A stretch of DNA of 64,000 nt from Margaritispora aquatica. Its lineage: Eukaryota; Ascomycota; Leotiomycetes; Helotiales; Discinellaceae. Below the pieces are notes generated by a model, which saw only the letters and a list, made by a program, of their open reading frames with translations, had not been told where the DNA came from and made no database searches. Of the stretch, positions 38,645 to 51,013 are shown one piece after another (the stretch's first letter is position 1; every line of letters starts with the position of its first letter). Position numbers and translations under genes: made by a program. Where the stretch lies: positions 1,952,167-2,016,166 of the forward strand of contig VJWN01000007.1 in the NCBI GenBank assembly GCA_007644065.1. Direction: 5' to 3'.

Positions 38645-39998
38645 ATGGCTTCTTCCGAAGATGACCTGATGGACACAGGTGCAGACGATGTGGGGGATTT
38701 ATTCGACGATAGCGACGATGCGGAGCCAACCAGACAATTGAGTGACAGAGAACTCAATTCGGACGACGATGAGAACCCTCGTGAGAAAGTACAAAAGGAA
38801 GATCTTCGAGCAGCAGTGGTCTTAGATACAATTGTGTCAAGGCATCATCTGCCAAAACCTTTTGATGGCGAGGTAGGAGCTTCAGACTTGCCCTAATGGT
38901 ATATCTTGCTCAGAGCTGACGATGATCTTGCAGCTGAATGTTCTGCGTATGCCTACATTCTTGGGAATCGAACCTCGAGCCTACGACTCGCAAAGCTTCA
39001 AAATTCCCACAACTGATCATAATTCCGATACAAGATCGGCCAACTTCTCCGCCAGTGCTGTCGCTGCATCGACGCTACGATACCGCAAGAATCCCTCTAC
39101 TGGCAAGAACGAGAGCAATGCCGTGGTTTACAGATGGAGTGACGGCAGTACCACTATCGGAGTTGGCGACCAGCAATATGAGCTTCAGAGCAAGCCACTT
39201 GCACCAGCACGGGATAGCAAAACCTACAGTGAAGTACAGGACTCGCACTTATACCTAGCTTCGCCTTCAATGGCTGCGCAAATGCTTGTTGTGGTTGGGC
39301 ATATGGCAAACCAATACACTGTTAGGCCTAATAAAGATATTGAAGATGATGCGCTTGAGAGACTTCAGAAGAGTCTGGCTGCTGCTACTAGGGGTGGACA
39401 CAAGGGTGACGACAAGGGTGGTCCAGAGTTGATCACCAATACAGAGGACCCGGAGCTACAGAAGAGGAAGGCAGAACTTGCCGAGAAGGAGCGTAACAAA
39501 CTTCAGCGTCGTCGTGAGACTGCAGCTGAAAAGGCTAGTCTACCGAAGCATTCTCTTGGAGGTCGCGGTGGCTTGAACGTCGATGATTTGGAGGGACGAT
39601 CAGGCAGGAGGGCACCCGGAGTTGGGCGAGCTAAGGGCGCAAAACCCCGACGTCGTAGACCAGATTATGATTCTGATGATGATGAGCTTCCCCGAGGCCG
39701 GAATCGTGAGGATGAATATGACAAGGAAGATGACTTCCTTGCCTCCAGTGATGAAGAGCTTGAAGAGGGTGGTGGTGATGATGACGAGGAAGAATTGCTG
39801 GACGACGAGAGTGACAGAGAGCAACCCAAGTCGAAGCGACAAAAGACATCTAAGCCAGCTGCTGATCTCAGTGACGCAGATGCTGATGCTGAAGCTGATC
39901 TGGATGACGATGAAGCTCCTGTAGCACCTGTATCAACTGAGCCAAGCAACCGTGGTAGGAAGAGACACATCATCGAGGAGGATGATGACGATGAGTAG
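38645..39998 (+). CDS. LEO1: Paf1-complex subunit Leo1
   Basis: Nuclear subunit of the Paf1 complex, which travels with RNA polymerase II and supports histone modification. Exons 38645-38872 and 38934-39998 join as ...PKPFDGELNVLRMPTFLGIEPRAYD..., for 430 aa. The start is set at MASSEDDLMDTG; an in-frame ATG at 38594 would add 17 residues. Features are a strongly acidic N-terminus, a central Leo1 domain (LRYRKNPSTGKNESNAVVYRW, YELQSKPL, SHLYLASPSMAAQML), a charged coiled segment (PELQKRKAELAEKERNKLQRR) and a long acidic/basic tail. Antisense open frames in the tail are composition artefacts. Confidence 0.95.
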
Positions 39999-41437
39999 CC
40001 GAGTTTCTTGCTGGGCGTTAGATAGCTTCGTGGTTCTGCGGGATTTCTAACAGCAGCGAGAGCATCTGGGCTCCATAATGCTTGATAAAAATGCGTGGCT
40101 GAGATATTGGCGCATCATGGATGTATGATTAGAAAAGGGTTATTAAAGTCCTGGTTCATGGCCGAGTGCTATCATCCAGAAGTTAGGTCGGTTCGATAGA
40201 CCAAAGAACATACGAGATTCAACAACAAATTTGCGTTTTATTTTTGCATGTGACCTCGAGCAGACTCAAAATAATGTAAGTTCTCTAGTCTTTTCGCTAC
40301 CAACATCCACTGCAGGTCATGCTTTCTAAGAGCATTCAAGTCCCAACATTTTCTGCGATAGAAACTTCCCGACTGCAAAAGAACCGGAGGCGAATCCTTG
40401 TAGCATTAGAATACGTGCCGTATTGCTCGCATACCTGGAATAATCAGGATGAACAGTTTACAAGCAAAAAATACTCCTCCAACTGGATGGTTATATGGTT
40501 TGTGTCTTTGCTGTCATGTGTTCTCCCTCGCTTTAGTGTCACACCTATATTAGTTCAAATTTCGAGTTTCGGCAAGCTCAATGGAATTTTTGTGTATTTC
40601 AAGAAAACCACAAAGCTCTAGGCTGTTGTTGGTTCATTGCGACATATATTATATTCCCTTCTCAGATACAGTGTGTTATACTACACTACACATTCAACAT
40701 TTACAAAATGTAATATTCATAGAAAATCTTAGTATTTAAAGCTTACATCACAACTCTCCATCACAAGCTTCCAGCTCCGTTCTTCCTTTTCCATTTCATC
40801 AAGAATTAGTCGAAGCACCTGTCGACTATCATTATCATTGTTCAAGCTATGTTTCGTCTACTTTCCCAATATGAGTCCTAATACGGCACCGTAGAAGGTT
40901 AGATATGATAGCACATTCAGAATGCATATGTAATCACGCTGGTGTCTGTATAGCTCCAACAGACTTGGAGACCAGGACAAAGATGAGGTCTAAGAACAGC
41001 ACCTGTGGTTGAAGTCATATCCTCGCACTGGGGTTTCGATTATTGCATGTATTCGAGGTAGTCCTACAACTGCTAGGAGATCTTGGCAATGTAATTGTAA
41101 TATACAAAGTAACACAAAGTAATATCAGAACAATGCAACCTTAAACATGTACGAAATATTCTATTATAAAGTTTTACAAACAAGTCATTGGCGAGGAAGA
41201 GAAGTAGTCCATAAAAAAATCGGTACCTTACATCTAGGACCATCCCTGTACACTATATCACATGCCAAAACTCTCCCCGCAACCCCATAATTAAATTACC
41301 AACATTCTCACCATCAAGCACGACCAAAACAAAGATTCCACTACCACCTATCCTCAGTATGAAGCTGCATAGAGTGGTTTCTTCGTCAATCATCAAATTG
41401 CCTATGAGGCATATGCTTTAGATTTCAGTAACGAACG
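39999..41437. other. Intergenic region, nothing recognised
   Basis: About 1.4 kb, AT-rich towards the right. It holds the LEO1 3' flank and the promoter of the patatin-domain gene. No gene, tRNA or clear repeat is seen. Confidence 0.5.
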
Positions 41438-43350
41438 ATGGCGGATCTTTTGAGAGCTGTCTGGAACCTGGTGTTTGACGTGTTATTGTTCTGGCAGGTC
41501 GTATGTATTCCTTTTGATATGACCCATTGGTTGATACGCGCAAGGTACCGGAAACTTACAGGACATGCAGAGGTTTGTAAGGTGGTTGACCAAGAAAAAG
41601 CCAGTCGAGGTCTGGTTCGAGATATTAAGGGATGCAAAGTCCTACGAAGAATGGGAGGAGGCTGCATTTCAGCTGGATGTTCTTCTGGGCAATGATTTAT
41701 GGTAAGTACTTACTAAGTCATCAGGTATCGTCGCAGAGAAGCTAATTGAAGCTGTAGGCGACAAAATCCAACCTCCAAATACTACGATTACCGCCTCATC
41801 CACGAACGACTTCAATCAATCATCATAGCGCGTGAAGAGGGCGATGTTCTCCAATTGGTGAATCTGCTACGTTCGGGACTCGTTAGGAACCTAGGGAATA
41901 TCTCTGCACCTCGTCTCTTCAATCGCGCATTTGCTGGGACTAAGCTCTTGATCGAGGACTATATCACGCAAGTCGCGCAAGCCATTGCGGATGTCACGCA
42001 TTTGCCTACCTCTCCTGGAGCTGACGGTAATACCTCCATACCAGGATTCAGTAGCCAAGCGAAGTTAGATTTGTTACACGATACAAGGCAAGCTTTTGGA
42101 CGGAGCACCTTAGTTTTGCAAGGTGGGGCTATCTTCGGACTATGTCATCTCGGGGTGGTGAAAGCTCTATTTGCTCGCGGACTTCTCCCAAGGATTATCA
42201 CCGGAACTGCCACTGGCGCGTTGATTGCCGCACTGGTCGGTATACACACAGAAGAAGAACTGCCTAGGTTCTTGAACGGCGACAGCATCGATCTTTCCGC
42301 ATTTGCCGGGAAAACGCCCGGCCAAGAAAATGGCTTGCCAAAGCCAAAGTCTTTTCATGGTTGGTGGGAGACTCTGACTAGGAGGGTAAGGAGGTTTATG
42401 AAAGAGGGCTATTTCTTGGATGTAACTGTTCTGGAAGAGTGCGTGAGAGCAAACGTGGGAGATCTCACGTTTGAGGAAGCGTACATCAAAACAAAGCGAG
42501 TGCTTAACATCACGGTGGCCACTACTGGCCGTGGAGGGGTTCCTAATCTCTTGAACTATTTGACTGCCCCTAATGTTGTATGTCATTCTTACCTTATGAT
42601 ATTGGAATGTAGAGCTAACAAGGATAGTTGATTTGGTCTGCTGCAATTGCATCCAATGCATCCTCCCCGACTCTCTACGGGCGAGCCATCACTTTAAAAT
42701 GCAAGGACAGTAACGGGACGATCATTCCCTGGTCAGCAGCGACGGACACGACATTCCGTCCGTGGACACACGCTTCGTACACCGATCGAGATTCACCGCT
42801 ATCTCGTATAGCGGAGCTTTTTAATGTGAATCATTTCATCGTCAGTCAGGCCCGTCCATATCTTGTCCCATTTCTACGCAGTGATATGCATGGTCCATCG
42901 CCTATTTATTCACGTGGTGGACAAACCTCCATCACTGGCGGTTTACTACGACTTATCACAATGGAGATCCATCACCGTCTACACCAACTCGATAGCCTCG
43001 GTTTTTTGCCACTCTCCATCAGACGTTTTCTTGTCGACGAACACATCCCAGCAGCTTCAGTAACTCTTGTCCCGGAGCTATCAGCCAGCGATTTCATCCG
43101 CCTCCTAGAGACACCAACTCAGGCCAGCCTTGATTACTGGATCCTTCGAGGAGAGCGCAGCGTTTGGCCAGCAGTTGGAGCTCTGAAGGTCCGATGTGCT
43201 ATTGAGTCAGAGTTGGATCGAGGCTATCAATTTGTTCGACGGCGTAAAGCTGGTGGTTTGCGGAGAAGAGGTTCTGCTGTAGACAATGCTAATGAAAAAG
43301 AGCGAGCGAGAGAACGAGAACGCGCCAACAGTGCTGGTGCGAAGTGGTGA
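41438..43350 (+). CDS. Patatin-domain (Tgl3/4/5-like) protein with both catalytic dyad residues replaced
   Basis: Member of the fungal DUF3336-plus-patatin family of lipid-droplet lipases and phospholipases. Four exons (41438-41500, 41562-41701, 41758-42577, 42628-43350) give 581 aa. The joins restore YEEWEEAAFQLDVLLGNDLWRQNPTSKYYDYRL, then TAPNVLIWSAAIAS. A hydrophobic N-terminus (LVFDVLLFWQV) may associate with membrane. The oxyanion loop is present (LQGGAIFGLCHLGV, near residue 190). The nucleophile motif GxSxG reads GTATG near residue 215, so Ser is Ala, and the D-G of the family's WxDGS dyad motif reads WTHAS near residue 386. Both changes lie well inside exons. I infer a non-catalytic scaffold or regulator. 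The basic tail (RRRKAGGLRRR) is low complexity. Confidence 0.9.
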
Positions 43351-45230
43351 GTCAAGACTTGTATAAGATTCATTGCCTTGGATTGCATGGTTCGGGCGTT
43401 ACTGTAAGGAATACACGTGGGGAAACTGGCGTTTCGGGAAAGCAGGTGTCATATTCGAGAATATCTTTCTATGGATTCTCTTGTCTATACCATCTTTGGG
43501 AAATTGGACCTCGACGGGATGAGTTCTGTGACCTGGGGAGTTATCTTATTTGCAGTGGCTATCTTTCACACAGACATTGTATGATTTATAATTGGCGAAA
43601 CCAATAGCCCCATCCTTCTTATTGACCAATCTTCCTCGGCTGCCGAAGCCAGCAAATCTAGAATAGGAAGATGAAAAGAATATGTTACCGAGGATCAGAA
43701 GGCAGACATTGGACATCTCAGGTTGCGCAATTCTTGATCGAACGGCTCAATATCTGGAGTCAACCTTCCAACAGCGATTTCGGACTACCAAGATGATAAC
43801 AACCACCGCGCAGCCTTACCTGTTCCGCCGGGAGGAGTGCAAAAGTACGAATCGCTCGGATACCGCCGATCTGCAATAGCTGAAAGGGCTTGAAAGGGCT
43901 TGAAAGGGCGGATATGACTCAATTCCTCCGTAGAGGAGGATTGAAGGATTCCAATGTTCTGCATCGTCTTGTTTTGAGACATTTTGTTCGATTGGATGTT
44001 ATGTTCTTGAAAGCTTGGGGTCGGCGACATTTGAAGAGGGGCGGCGGTTCAAAGCGGGCCAAGATACTCAGTACTCGGTCTGGGAAAGCGTCATAGCAAT
44101 TAAAGTTCGAAATGGAAAGTCAATCGCTCGAACTATCAACCGACGGATAGATATCTGGATTGCCTAATTGGATATACGGAGACCTGTTGTCATTTCTATT
44201 CATTCTATGCAATTCAGAGCCTCCAATCTGGAGAAGAGACAGCTCACGTTGCACCGCGGATAGCCGAGAACACATTGATGATACTTCACCAGCCTGCAGC
44301 GCAAACTTAGGCATCTTGTTTCTCAAATCAGGAAACATGGAAGATGCGCTAGAACATGCGGGATGCATTTGATGAGCCCCGAACTCTAACGTGTCTTAGT
44401 TCAGGAAATAGAGAGGCTTCATTCAATCTTCTATGGAGCCAGTGGATCACGAGGGAATTGTTCTAGGAAACAAGGCTGTAAAATGATTGGAGATCAGGCA
44501 GCCCTATTTACAAGAAAGTTCAAATCGACTGAAAGAAAGCTTTTTCGATTCGACGAAGCTACTCCTGGTGGGTTTTGGAGTTTGTCGTAATTGGGCCGAA
44601 TGAGATCCTGCAGCTTGTCAACATGTGTTCGCTAAGCATATGCCACGGGCGTTCGACCGTCAGTCAGTAGTTCGCATTCTTAGTTCGCACTTCTGAGGCA
44701 ATCATATTATCATACTATCATACTATCATTACATTGATGTTGATTCATGCTTACGAGTGGTCCAACATCCCAGCTGGTGCCCATGATTGCGAGCGTGATC
44801 ACAAAAGCTCCGTTAACGGTGCAGGCTTAGAGTCTGAAGAGGTTGAGCATGAGGGACTTCCGCATCCGCATCCGTGGAGAAGAGAGAGGAGGTAGCACAG
44901 GATTATAAGATGTTGGTTCTTCTCGTTGGTTTTCAACCCTATTCTCCATATCTACATGCTCAAGAATTTCTCTCAAATTCGAGCATTGTACTTCCTTCTC
45001 AACATACAATTGCAGTCTAGCACTTCTCCCGAATCCAGCCTTGTTTCTTACTTGCAATCCCTGTCATTGCTGGTTACTACCAGCCAATCATCAAGCATCT
45101 ATCGCACAATATTAGTCTACCCATCGTATCGTTCTAGTAAGCGATACCTCGAATCCTCATGCACCTCATCACACTTCGCTAACTCCTCAGCGACTGAATC
45201 TCTTGGCATATCTAAACACACGCATTCAAC
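43351..45230. other. Intergenic region, no supported gene
   Basis: About 1.9 kb. A short TGAAAGGGCT triplication lies at about 43880-43908, and an (ATCATACT)-type repeat at about 44700-44730. Open frames here look random. Confidence 0.45.
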
Positions 45231-46037
45231 ATGCCTCGCCAATCTATCAACCAAGACGCTTCTAGTACGAATGAGGGTTTTTACTGCGGCCGTTGCGACG
45301 GATTCTTTGCTTCCGTCTCAGGCTCCCGTCCTCCCGTTTATAACCCAGATAACTGCTCGTGCAGAGAAGTTGCGCATGTAAGCCACAACTTTGGTGGCAG
45401 CACAGTGTTATTACAGACAGAGCAAATCATGTACGACTATGGCAACACGGCCATATTATTTGAGCGACCATCTCCACCCGTATCTTATGCTTCATCCAAC
45501 CATTCCCGAGGACATACAGGTCAAGAGGGTCCAGAAAGAGAGCTACCTAACACGCAGTTAGAAAGTGGATTCTTGATTGTCGCCCCAGAGGCAGGTCTAG
45601 GCGAGGCTCAGCACAGAAGGACTAGTTTCCGGAGTGAAATGTCTTATCAGATGCGCCGCTACATGCAGGAGCAACAAGAGGACCACGAAAGCGACGAGCG
45701 AGAGCAACACCAGCGACACGCCATAACCTATGGTATAGGCCACGGCCAGACCCATAGCGGGAACAGGTTCTTGTCTCAAGATGTGTACATGCGTCCGGCT
45801 AGCGGGAAGGGAAGTGGGAGAACTAGAAGTTGGGATAGTGAGGGCAGTGGGGGAAGTGGAGGGGGGAGCGCACTCGAGACTTGGGCAACAGCACCGAACG
45901 ACCCAATCAGAGGCATCGGAGCTTGGGCAGATCAGAGTGAAGGGCACGGGCTGGGGATTGCGGGTATTCCTCTGGTAAGAAGTGGATACGACGGATATCC
46001 GGTAAGCATGTCGGGAATTACTGAAAGCGGTGTGTGA
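45231..46037 (+). CDS. Hypothetical protein with Cys-pair N-terminus and low-complexity tail
   Basis: Single-exon frame of 268 aa from the ATG at 45231. Residues 18-45 contain FYCGRCDGFF and later NCSCREV, so a small metal-binding site is conceivable. The rest is polar and low complexity, including a Gln/Glu-rich helix (RRYMQEQQEDHESDEREQHQR), a GSGGSGGGS linker and a Gly/Asp-rich tail. No signal peptide or membrane segment. I recognise no family. Its length and regular codon composition favour a real gene, but there is no homology-like evidence. Confidence 0.5.
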   Translation: MPRQSINQDASSTNEGFYCGRCDGFFASVSGSRPPVYNPDNCSCREVAHVSHNFGGSTVLLQTEQIMYDYGNTAILFERPSPPVSYASSNHSRGHTGQEGPERELPNTQLESGFLIVAPEAGLGEAQHRRTSFRSEMSYQMRRYMQEQQEDHESDEREQHQRHAITYGIGHGQTHSGNRFLSQDVYMRPASGKGSGRTRSWDSEGSGGSGGGSALETWATAPNDPIRGIGAWADQSEGHGLGIAGIPLVRSGYDGYPVSMSGITESGV

Positions 46038-48151
46038 GTATGAGGATTGAGCGCCACTGACGGGATGACCCGTACGACCTAATTTTGGTTTTATGATTGA
46101 GGCGTTCGACGTGTTTTATATACGGCGTGATAAGGACTGGGTCGTATGATTGTCGATACCAGGTGGGTGTGGACATGGGTGTCAGTTGTGCATTACTGTT
46201 GGATACGACTTTCCTTGGCCGGCTGATTAAGGTTGCATTTAGGACTGGGGGTTTGATTGGGCTTAAGATGTTTTGATATATCGTGGCGTTGTGTTTTCTC
46301 TCTCCTTGTACTTCTTGCATATTCCCATTGTTGGGAGCTCGCGAGGCCATATGCGTCTTGGGTTGGTTGCTTTTATCCTTTTTTTTTTTTTTTTTTTTGA
46401 TAGTCACTTTTTATCTGCTGCACTGTATGATAATGAATGTACGAACTAGTCAGAACAATTCGGTTATCTAGTCTTTGAGATACTAGCACATCATCTACTT
46501 TTCCAGAAGGATGAGGTGCACGGGGAGCTGAGTGAGCAGGGAAACAATGAGGCGTTGTCGGAGAATTTCCGTCTTCGATGTGACAACTTGGGCCATATTT
46601 CTCCAATTCTGAATACAAATACTACCCATTTCTTATTGTCATCTCACTTGCCCTTCTCAAATTTCATGAAATATGTACGTAATTTCGGAGTGGAGCTTTG
46701 GAGTGTTCACAGGAACATCCCTGGCTTGAAATGGCTTCCTTTGAGAAAAGAAAAGAACCTCGTCGCGTTCAAGCTTTGCATCTTCCAAATACATACTAAT
46801 GTCGTTGTCCTCTTTTAGGAAACCTTGGCATTTGACAGCAGTAAACTGCGCCGCAAGGAGGCTTAGGTAGCTTTGTTCCTTAAAATGTTGCCAAAAATTG
46901 CGGGATCGACAGAGCGCTGAAACGACTCGAATGTGATCATCTCAATTTGGATAAGTTTTTTTCTTTCTTTCGTGATGGCTTCAATAGGTAAACAATCAAG
47001 GTCCACGGAAATGTCCTTTGCGTGGGCACCAAAAATTAGGACGTACAGCATAAGGCGGCGGTAAGAGAAATGTCAGCATTCTCAATTGAGCTCAACGACT
47101 GACTGGTAACGGTAGATTGACCCAAGGGTGGAATTGGCCTTTGGGTTAATGCTGATGTGTGAATGAGATAAGTGCCAATCTAATGGGTAATGGGTAATGG
47201 GTAATGGATAATGGGTAATGGGGGTGATGGGGTTGATGGGTTCAGGGTCGGGTTCCAGGGTACAAGACAAGATCCAGTCCTGTTTTGAGCGCCCCCTGCT
47301 CAGCCGCCTCACGTCACCATGCAAGTGCCAGTGTCAGTGTCAGTGCCAGTTAGAGGGCTGTCCTGTCACTTGTCGGGATGGCTTAAAGAGGCAATCGCCG
47401 GCTCGCTTAGGTGGGGTGACTAACCTCGCTAGAATACTGTACGTACCAGGTTTGTTTACGACGAGCGTCAAAATTTAATTTGATTTATACAGGACTGCAA
47501 GACCAGATAAGGTAGCCAGCCAGGCAGGTACAGTACAGTCCCACCATCCTGAGTGGGCTATCAGCTGATATTTCGGTGTAATTCTTGCCTGGCTGGCTGG
47601 TATGATGCATCCATCGTATTGATGATGATGATGATGATCATGAGGGAACTCAGCTTGATGATGGAATACCTACCTGCCTATCCACCTCACAGATGGAGAT
47701 GCAGGTGCAGCTGCAGGTGCTGAGGAACGCCTTGCAGTCTATGTCGGACCCTAGTTAGGCCATATCCGAAATATTTTTTCGAATATCGTAAGGTATCTCA
47801 TCAGCCAAGTCAGCCGGTTGAACTACTTGTCCAAGTTCTTACCTCCAAACGAAACAAGTCACAAATGGAGCTGATTTCTGTGTACCTTGATACAATGGCC
47901 CGCAAATCAAGGGCGAGAACGACAAGTAAGACAAGGAAGGCCCAGGTGTTGCCAGTCGTCCTCCACGTGATTCACCAGGTTCCCTTGGGTACAAGATTAG
48001 CTGCTCCTTTGATCCGTGCCTTTGGGATTACAATCCCAGCATGGCAGATGCTGTGCTTACTTCCCACCGCAGTGCTGGAGCTCAGCATGGAATGATACAA
48101 GTAGCTGATGCATCTCTTCCACCTCACGTCTTCTCCTCAACCGTCACATGA
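46038..48151. other. Intergenic region with simple repeats
   Basis: About 2.1 kb upstream of the AflR-type regulator. It holds a T-run of about 20 nt (near 46379-46398), a TAATGGG array (47181-47222) and a GAT run near 47620-47640. A 76-codon frame at 47865-48095 lies in the likely leader of the regulator and has no recognisable content. Confidence 0.5.
47181..47222. repeat. 7-bp TAATGGG tandem array
   Basis: About six copies of TAATGGG, one with a substitution (TAATGGA). It differs from the TTAGGG telomere unit, so I do not read it as an interstitial telomere. Confidence 0.85.
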
Positions 48152-49643
48152 ATGAAGAAAATAGAGCATGTCATGTCGATCGATACTCTTCGCACGCCGG
48201 CAAAACACAAGTTTCGAGATAGTTGTGATGGATGTGCTGCTGCCAAGGTATGGAGGACCCTCTTTTGTTTGTTGGTTAACGAGACCATGTGGCTGATTGC
48301 TTCCAGGTGAAATGCAGCAAGGTCAAGCCAGTTTGTTCGCGCTGCGAAGACCGCAACTTGTCATGTTACTATAGCATATCGAATCGGCTTGGACGGCGTC
48401 CGGCTGCGAGAACTAGAAGCACATCACCTCGTTCGTCTCCACGTTACTAAAATGCAAAACAACAGGCACTAATATATATGTTATAGGGGAAGGAGATGTA
48501 TCTTCTGCTGCTGCTGCGGCTACTGCTACTGCACAATTTGATTTCTCTGCACCACCATCAGTTTCAGGCACGACAACGCCAGGGACTTCATCATCCACGT
48601 TAGGTGATGCATTCATCAACCCAAGGTCACTCAGCAACACAGATCTTCCCTCTCTAACCGATCCAATATGGATGAACTCTCCCGACATACTACTGAACGA
48701 AACCATGAGCATCGACTTTTTCTCACCATCCATGAATTTCATTCCACCTGCCACATACGACCTCACTCAAGAATCTGATCAATGGCTCAATTTTACGACA
48801 CAAGACATCGATTACCTCCAAACTTCCTCACTGATGACTCCTGCACCGAGCATTTGCGCACCTACCCACCGGAATGGTTCGCTGGCTTCAGAAACGAGTC
48901 CCCATTCACATATTCCTTCATTTCGTGCCACGCTTGATACACATGCCCACGACTTATTTAGTCTGGAAGATACGAATCATACGCCTAAAAACAACAGTTC
49001 AGAAGCGTCAACATGCGCACCGGGTGCGGATTGCCTTTCTATGGCTACCGAGTTGCTGGTACTACAACATGGTATGGGCATGACTGCAAATCGGACTCAA
49101 AATCACGACATCATCATCAACACGAACAGGACATCAGTGGACATGTCGATGAAAATCCTAAAATGCTCCTGTCTCAAAAGCAATAATCACATCAAAGTTC
49201 TGCTCGCCCTGATTGCTTTTAGGGTTATTTCGTGCTACCTGGCTGTGGCACAGCAGCAGGATGGGTCTGAATCGGACGATCAGGACAACACATCGGGAGA
49301 CACATTCCCTCGAAGTCCACCGTCGTTCAGTCCGTTGAGTCCAGGCATGTTTTCCAGGCAGAAGCGTGCTCAGATCGTGCTTGGGGAGTTACATCGGGTG
49401 GTAAGATTGGTGCATCTGCTCTCGGAAGATCCCAGCGATGATGTCCGGGTGAAGAGGGAGAGGGGAGATTCCGTGGGAGGGGTGGATGTCACGATGAGTG
49501 GGATCGGTGATCATAATTCGGCGTTATCGAGTAGTAGTGCGGCTGAGATTTCGGGGGCGGTTTTGGAGCCTTTGCTGGACAGTTTGAAGGAGAGGTCAAG
49601 GGTTGTAACGAAGATGATAATGGCTATTATCCGGGATAGTTAA
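48152..49643 (+). CDS. AflR-type Zn2Cys6 transcription factor
   Basis: Pathway-regulator-type transcription factor. Exons are 48152-48247, 48307 to about 48430, and 48487-49643, giving 458 aa. The first join completes the zinc cluster CDGCAAAKVKCSKVKPVCSRCEDRNLSC with all six Cys (residues 25, 28, 35, 42, 45, 52), followed by the basic linker RLGRRPAARTR usual in this class. The exon 2 donor is ambiguous: GTTCGT at 48431 or GTTACT at 48443 both keep frame (458 or 462 aa). The start at 48152 follows an in-frame TGA; MSIDTLRTP at 48173 is an alternative. The middle is Ser/Thr/Pro-rich. The C-terminus has a helical AflR-domain-like stretch (KVLLALIAFRVISCYLAVAQQ) and a conserved-looking FSRQKRAQIVLGELHRVVRLVHLL segment. 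It lies 3.1 kb from the FAS beta gene's 3' end and is the best candidate for local control of that locus, by position only. Confidence 0.88.
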
Positions 49644-49926
49644 TTGGAGTTTGGGCAGGGGGATTTTTGGAAATTAGAAAGGCATGCATATATACATAGA
49701 GCATTTGTGCATAGAGCATTTGTGCAAAGGAGTTCTCATAGAAATAGAGAGTCACACTCGGCAGAGACAACAAGTAGAAAGGAGGAGAATATAAAATATT
49801 CAGACAAATTTGGCCATTCATTTCCTTAACAATTTTGAGACCTTTGCCTTGCATCTAACCAAGTTCCGCAGTATACCAAATTCTCTAAGATACCCAATTC
49901 TACAACACACCCAAATCTCAACTACA

Positions 49927-51013
49927 CTACTTGGTGGCTGGTCCTACCCAGTCATAGACCTGCAACACATCCCTGACCTCATTGCCCTTCCTGACTCGGA
50001 TTCTACGAATGTGCCTTCTGGCTCCACCGATGATGGCAAAGCCCCAGATCTGCTCGGCGCTCCACCCATCCTTCTTGTTCACCAGGAACGACTGGATGAA
50101 CATCTCGCCATTAGGCCCGACCTTCTCGATGCACCAGCCCTCCTTCTGGATATCGGAAAGAGCGCCACCGGACGCGCTCACATCGCCTTGAACGTCTGCA
50201 AGCCATTGGCTGCGAGCCTAACCATTTCGAAAATCCTCATTAGCTTCTTTTTCTCTTGGCGACTCGGCGTCGCTTTAGGCATGCAGCCAAAACGGTTGAG
50301 GATGGATGGGTGGGTAGGTGTGTGAAATGACGTGCATGATCGAATGAGAAAGGGTGTGAGATGAGATGGAATGGAATTGGATGTGATAGGAAAGGACAGG
50401 ACCAAGATGAGACGAGAAGAGAACGAAATAAGCACTTACAACAAGCTTCCCGAATGTCTCGTCCGTATACTCGCGCTCCTTCCAGTCGAGCGTCCGCTCC
50501 TCAGGGGTCGACTTGATGCCCCCGGTCAGAGTGTACGTGATGTCGACATGGGAGGTGCTGTCTGCATCGGTATACGCCGTGATGTCCAGTGAGATGGTGG
50601 CAATGCCTATGATCTTTCGCTTGAGCCAGGGGATGCCCTGCAGCGTGAGCACATCGTCGGCGTTATCTGAGAGGACTTTGTTCTGTGGTGTGGTGAGAGA
50701 CGTTAGTACAAGTACAGTCTGGGTGGGTAGGTGAGTGGATAGGCGGGTACCAGCTGGTTGAGAACTGGTAGAGCACGAGGTAGGTGGAGTTTGAAGGGGG
50801 AGGAGGATTGGGGGTACTGGATCCAGGATACGAGGTGCTGATGGAAACCGTGATTCCAAACAGTTCGCACGATACGAGCACAGGAGTGTGAATGGGTTTG
50901 GTGGGAGTGGGAGTGGGCTTGGGCTTGAGCTGGGAGGGAGTGAAGGAGTGAGATCTTACCGTCACCCAGTTGCCAGACAGGGCTTTGAGATTGACTTCGG
51001 GAGGCGCTGCCAT
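49927..51013 (-). CDS. Small lipocalin-like fungal protein
   Basis: A 195-aa protein from three exons (50960-51013, 50440-50682, 49927-50217) with introns of 277 and 222 nt, longer than most here. The start is ATG in MAAPPEVNLKALSGNWVT, joined to NKVLSDNADDVLTLQGIPWLKRKIIGIATISLDI and then ARSQWLADVQGD, ending VYDWVGPATK. The pattern GNW...ADDVLTLQGI...IKSTPEERTLDW...DGWSAEQIWGF...RHIRRIRVRKG fits a conserved fungal family with a lipocalin-like ligand-binding barrel, from memory of the family style. No signal peptide, so cytosolic. It sits between the AflR-type regulator and the FAS beta gene and might bind a hydrophobic intermediate; that role is speculation. Confidence 0.8.

Noticed and set aside
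39583..39973. Antisense and shifted frames inside LEO1
   Set aside because: Poly-Ser and poly-Met/Thr frames are shadows of the GAT/GAG-rich acidic tail.
46379..46398. T-run as evidence of a retroposed poly(A) tail
   Set aside because: No retroelement ORF or target-site duplication is visible on either side.
47181..47222. Possible interstitial telomere array
   Set aside because: The unit is TAATGGG (7 bp), not the TTAGGG of ascomycete telomeres.
47865..48095. 76-codon open frame upstream of the AflR-type regulator
   Set aside because: No domain, no splice context; it probably lies in the regulator's leader or promoter.
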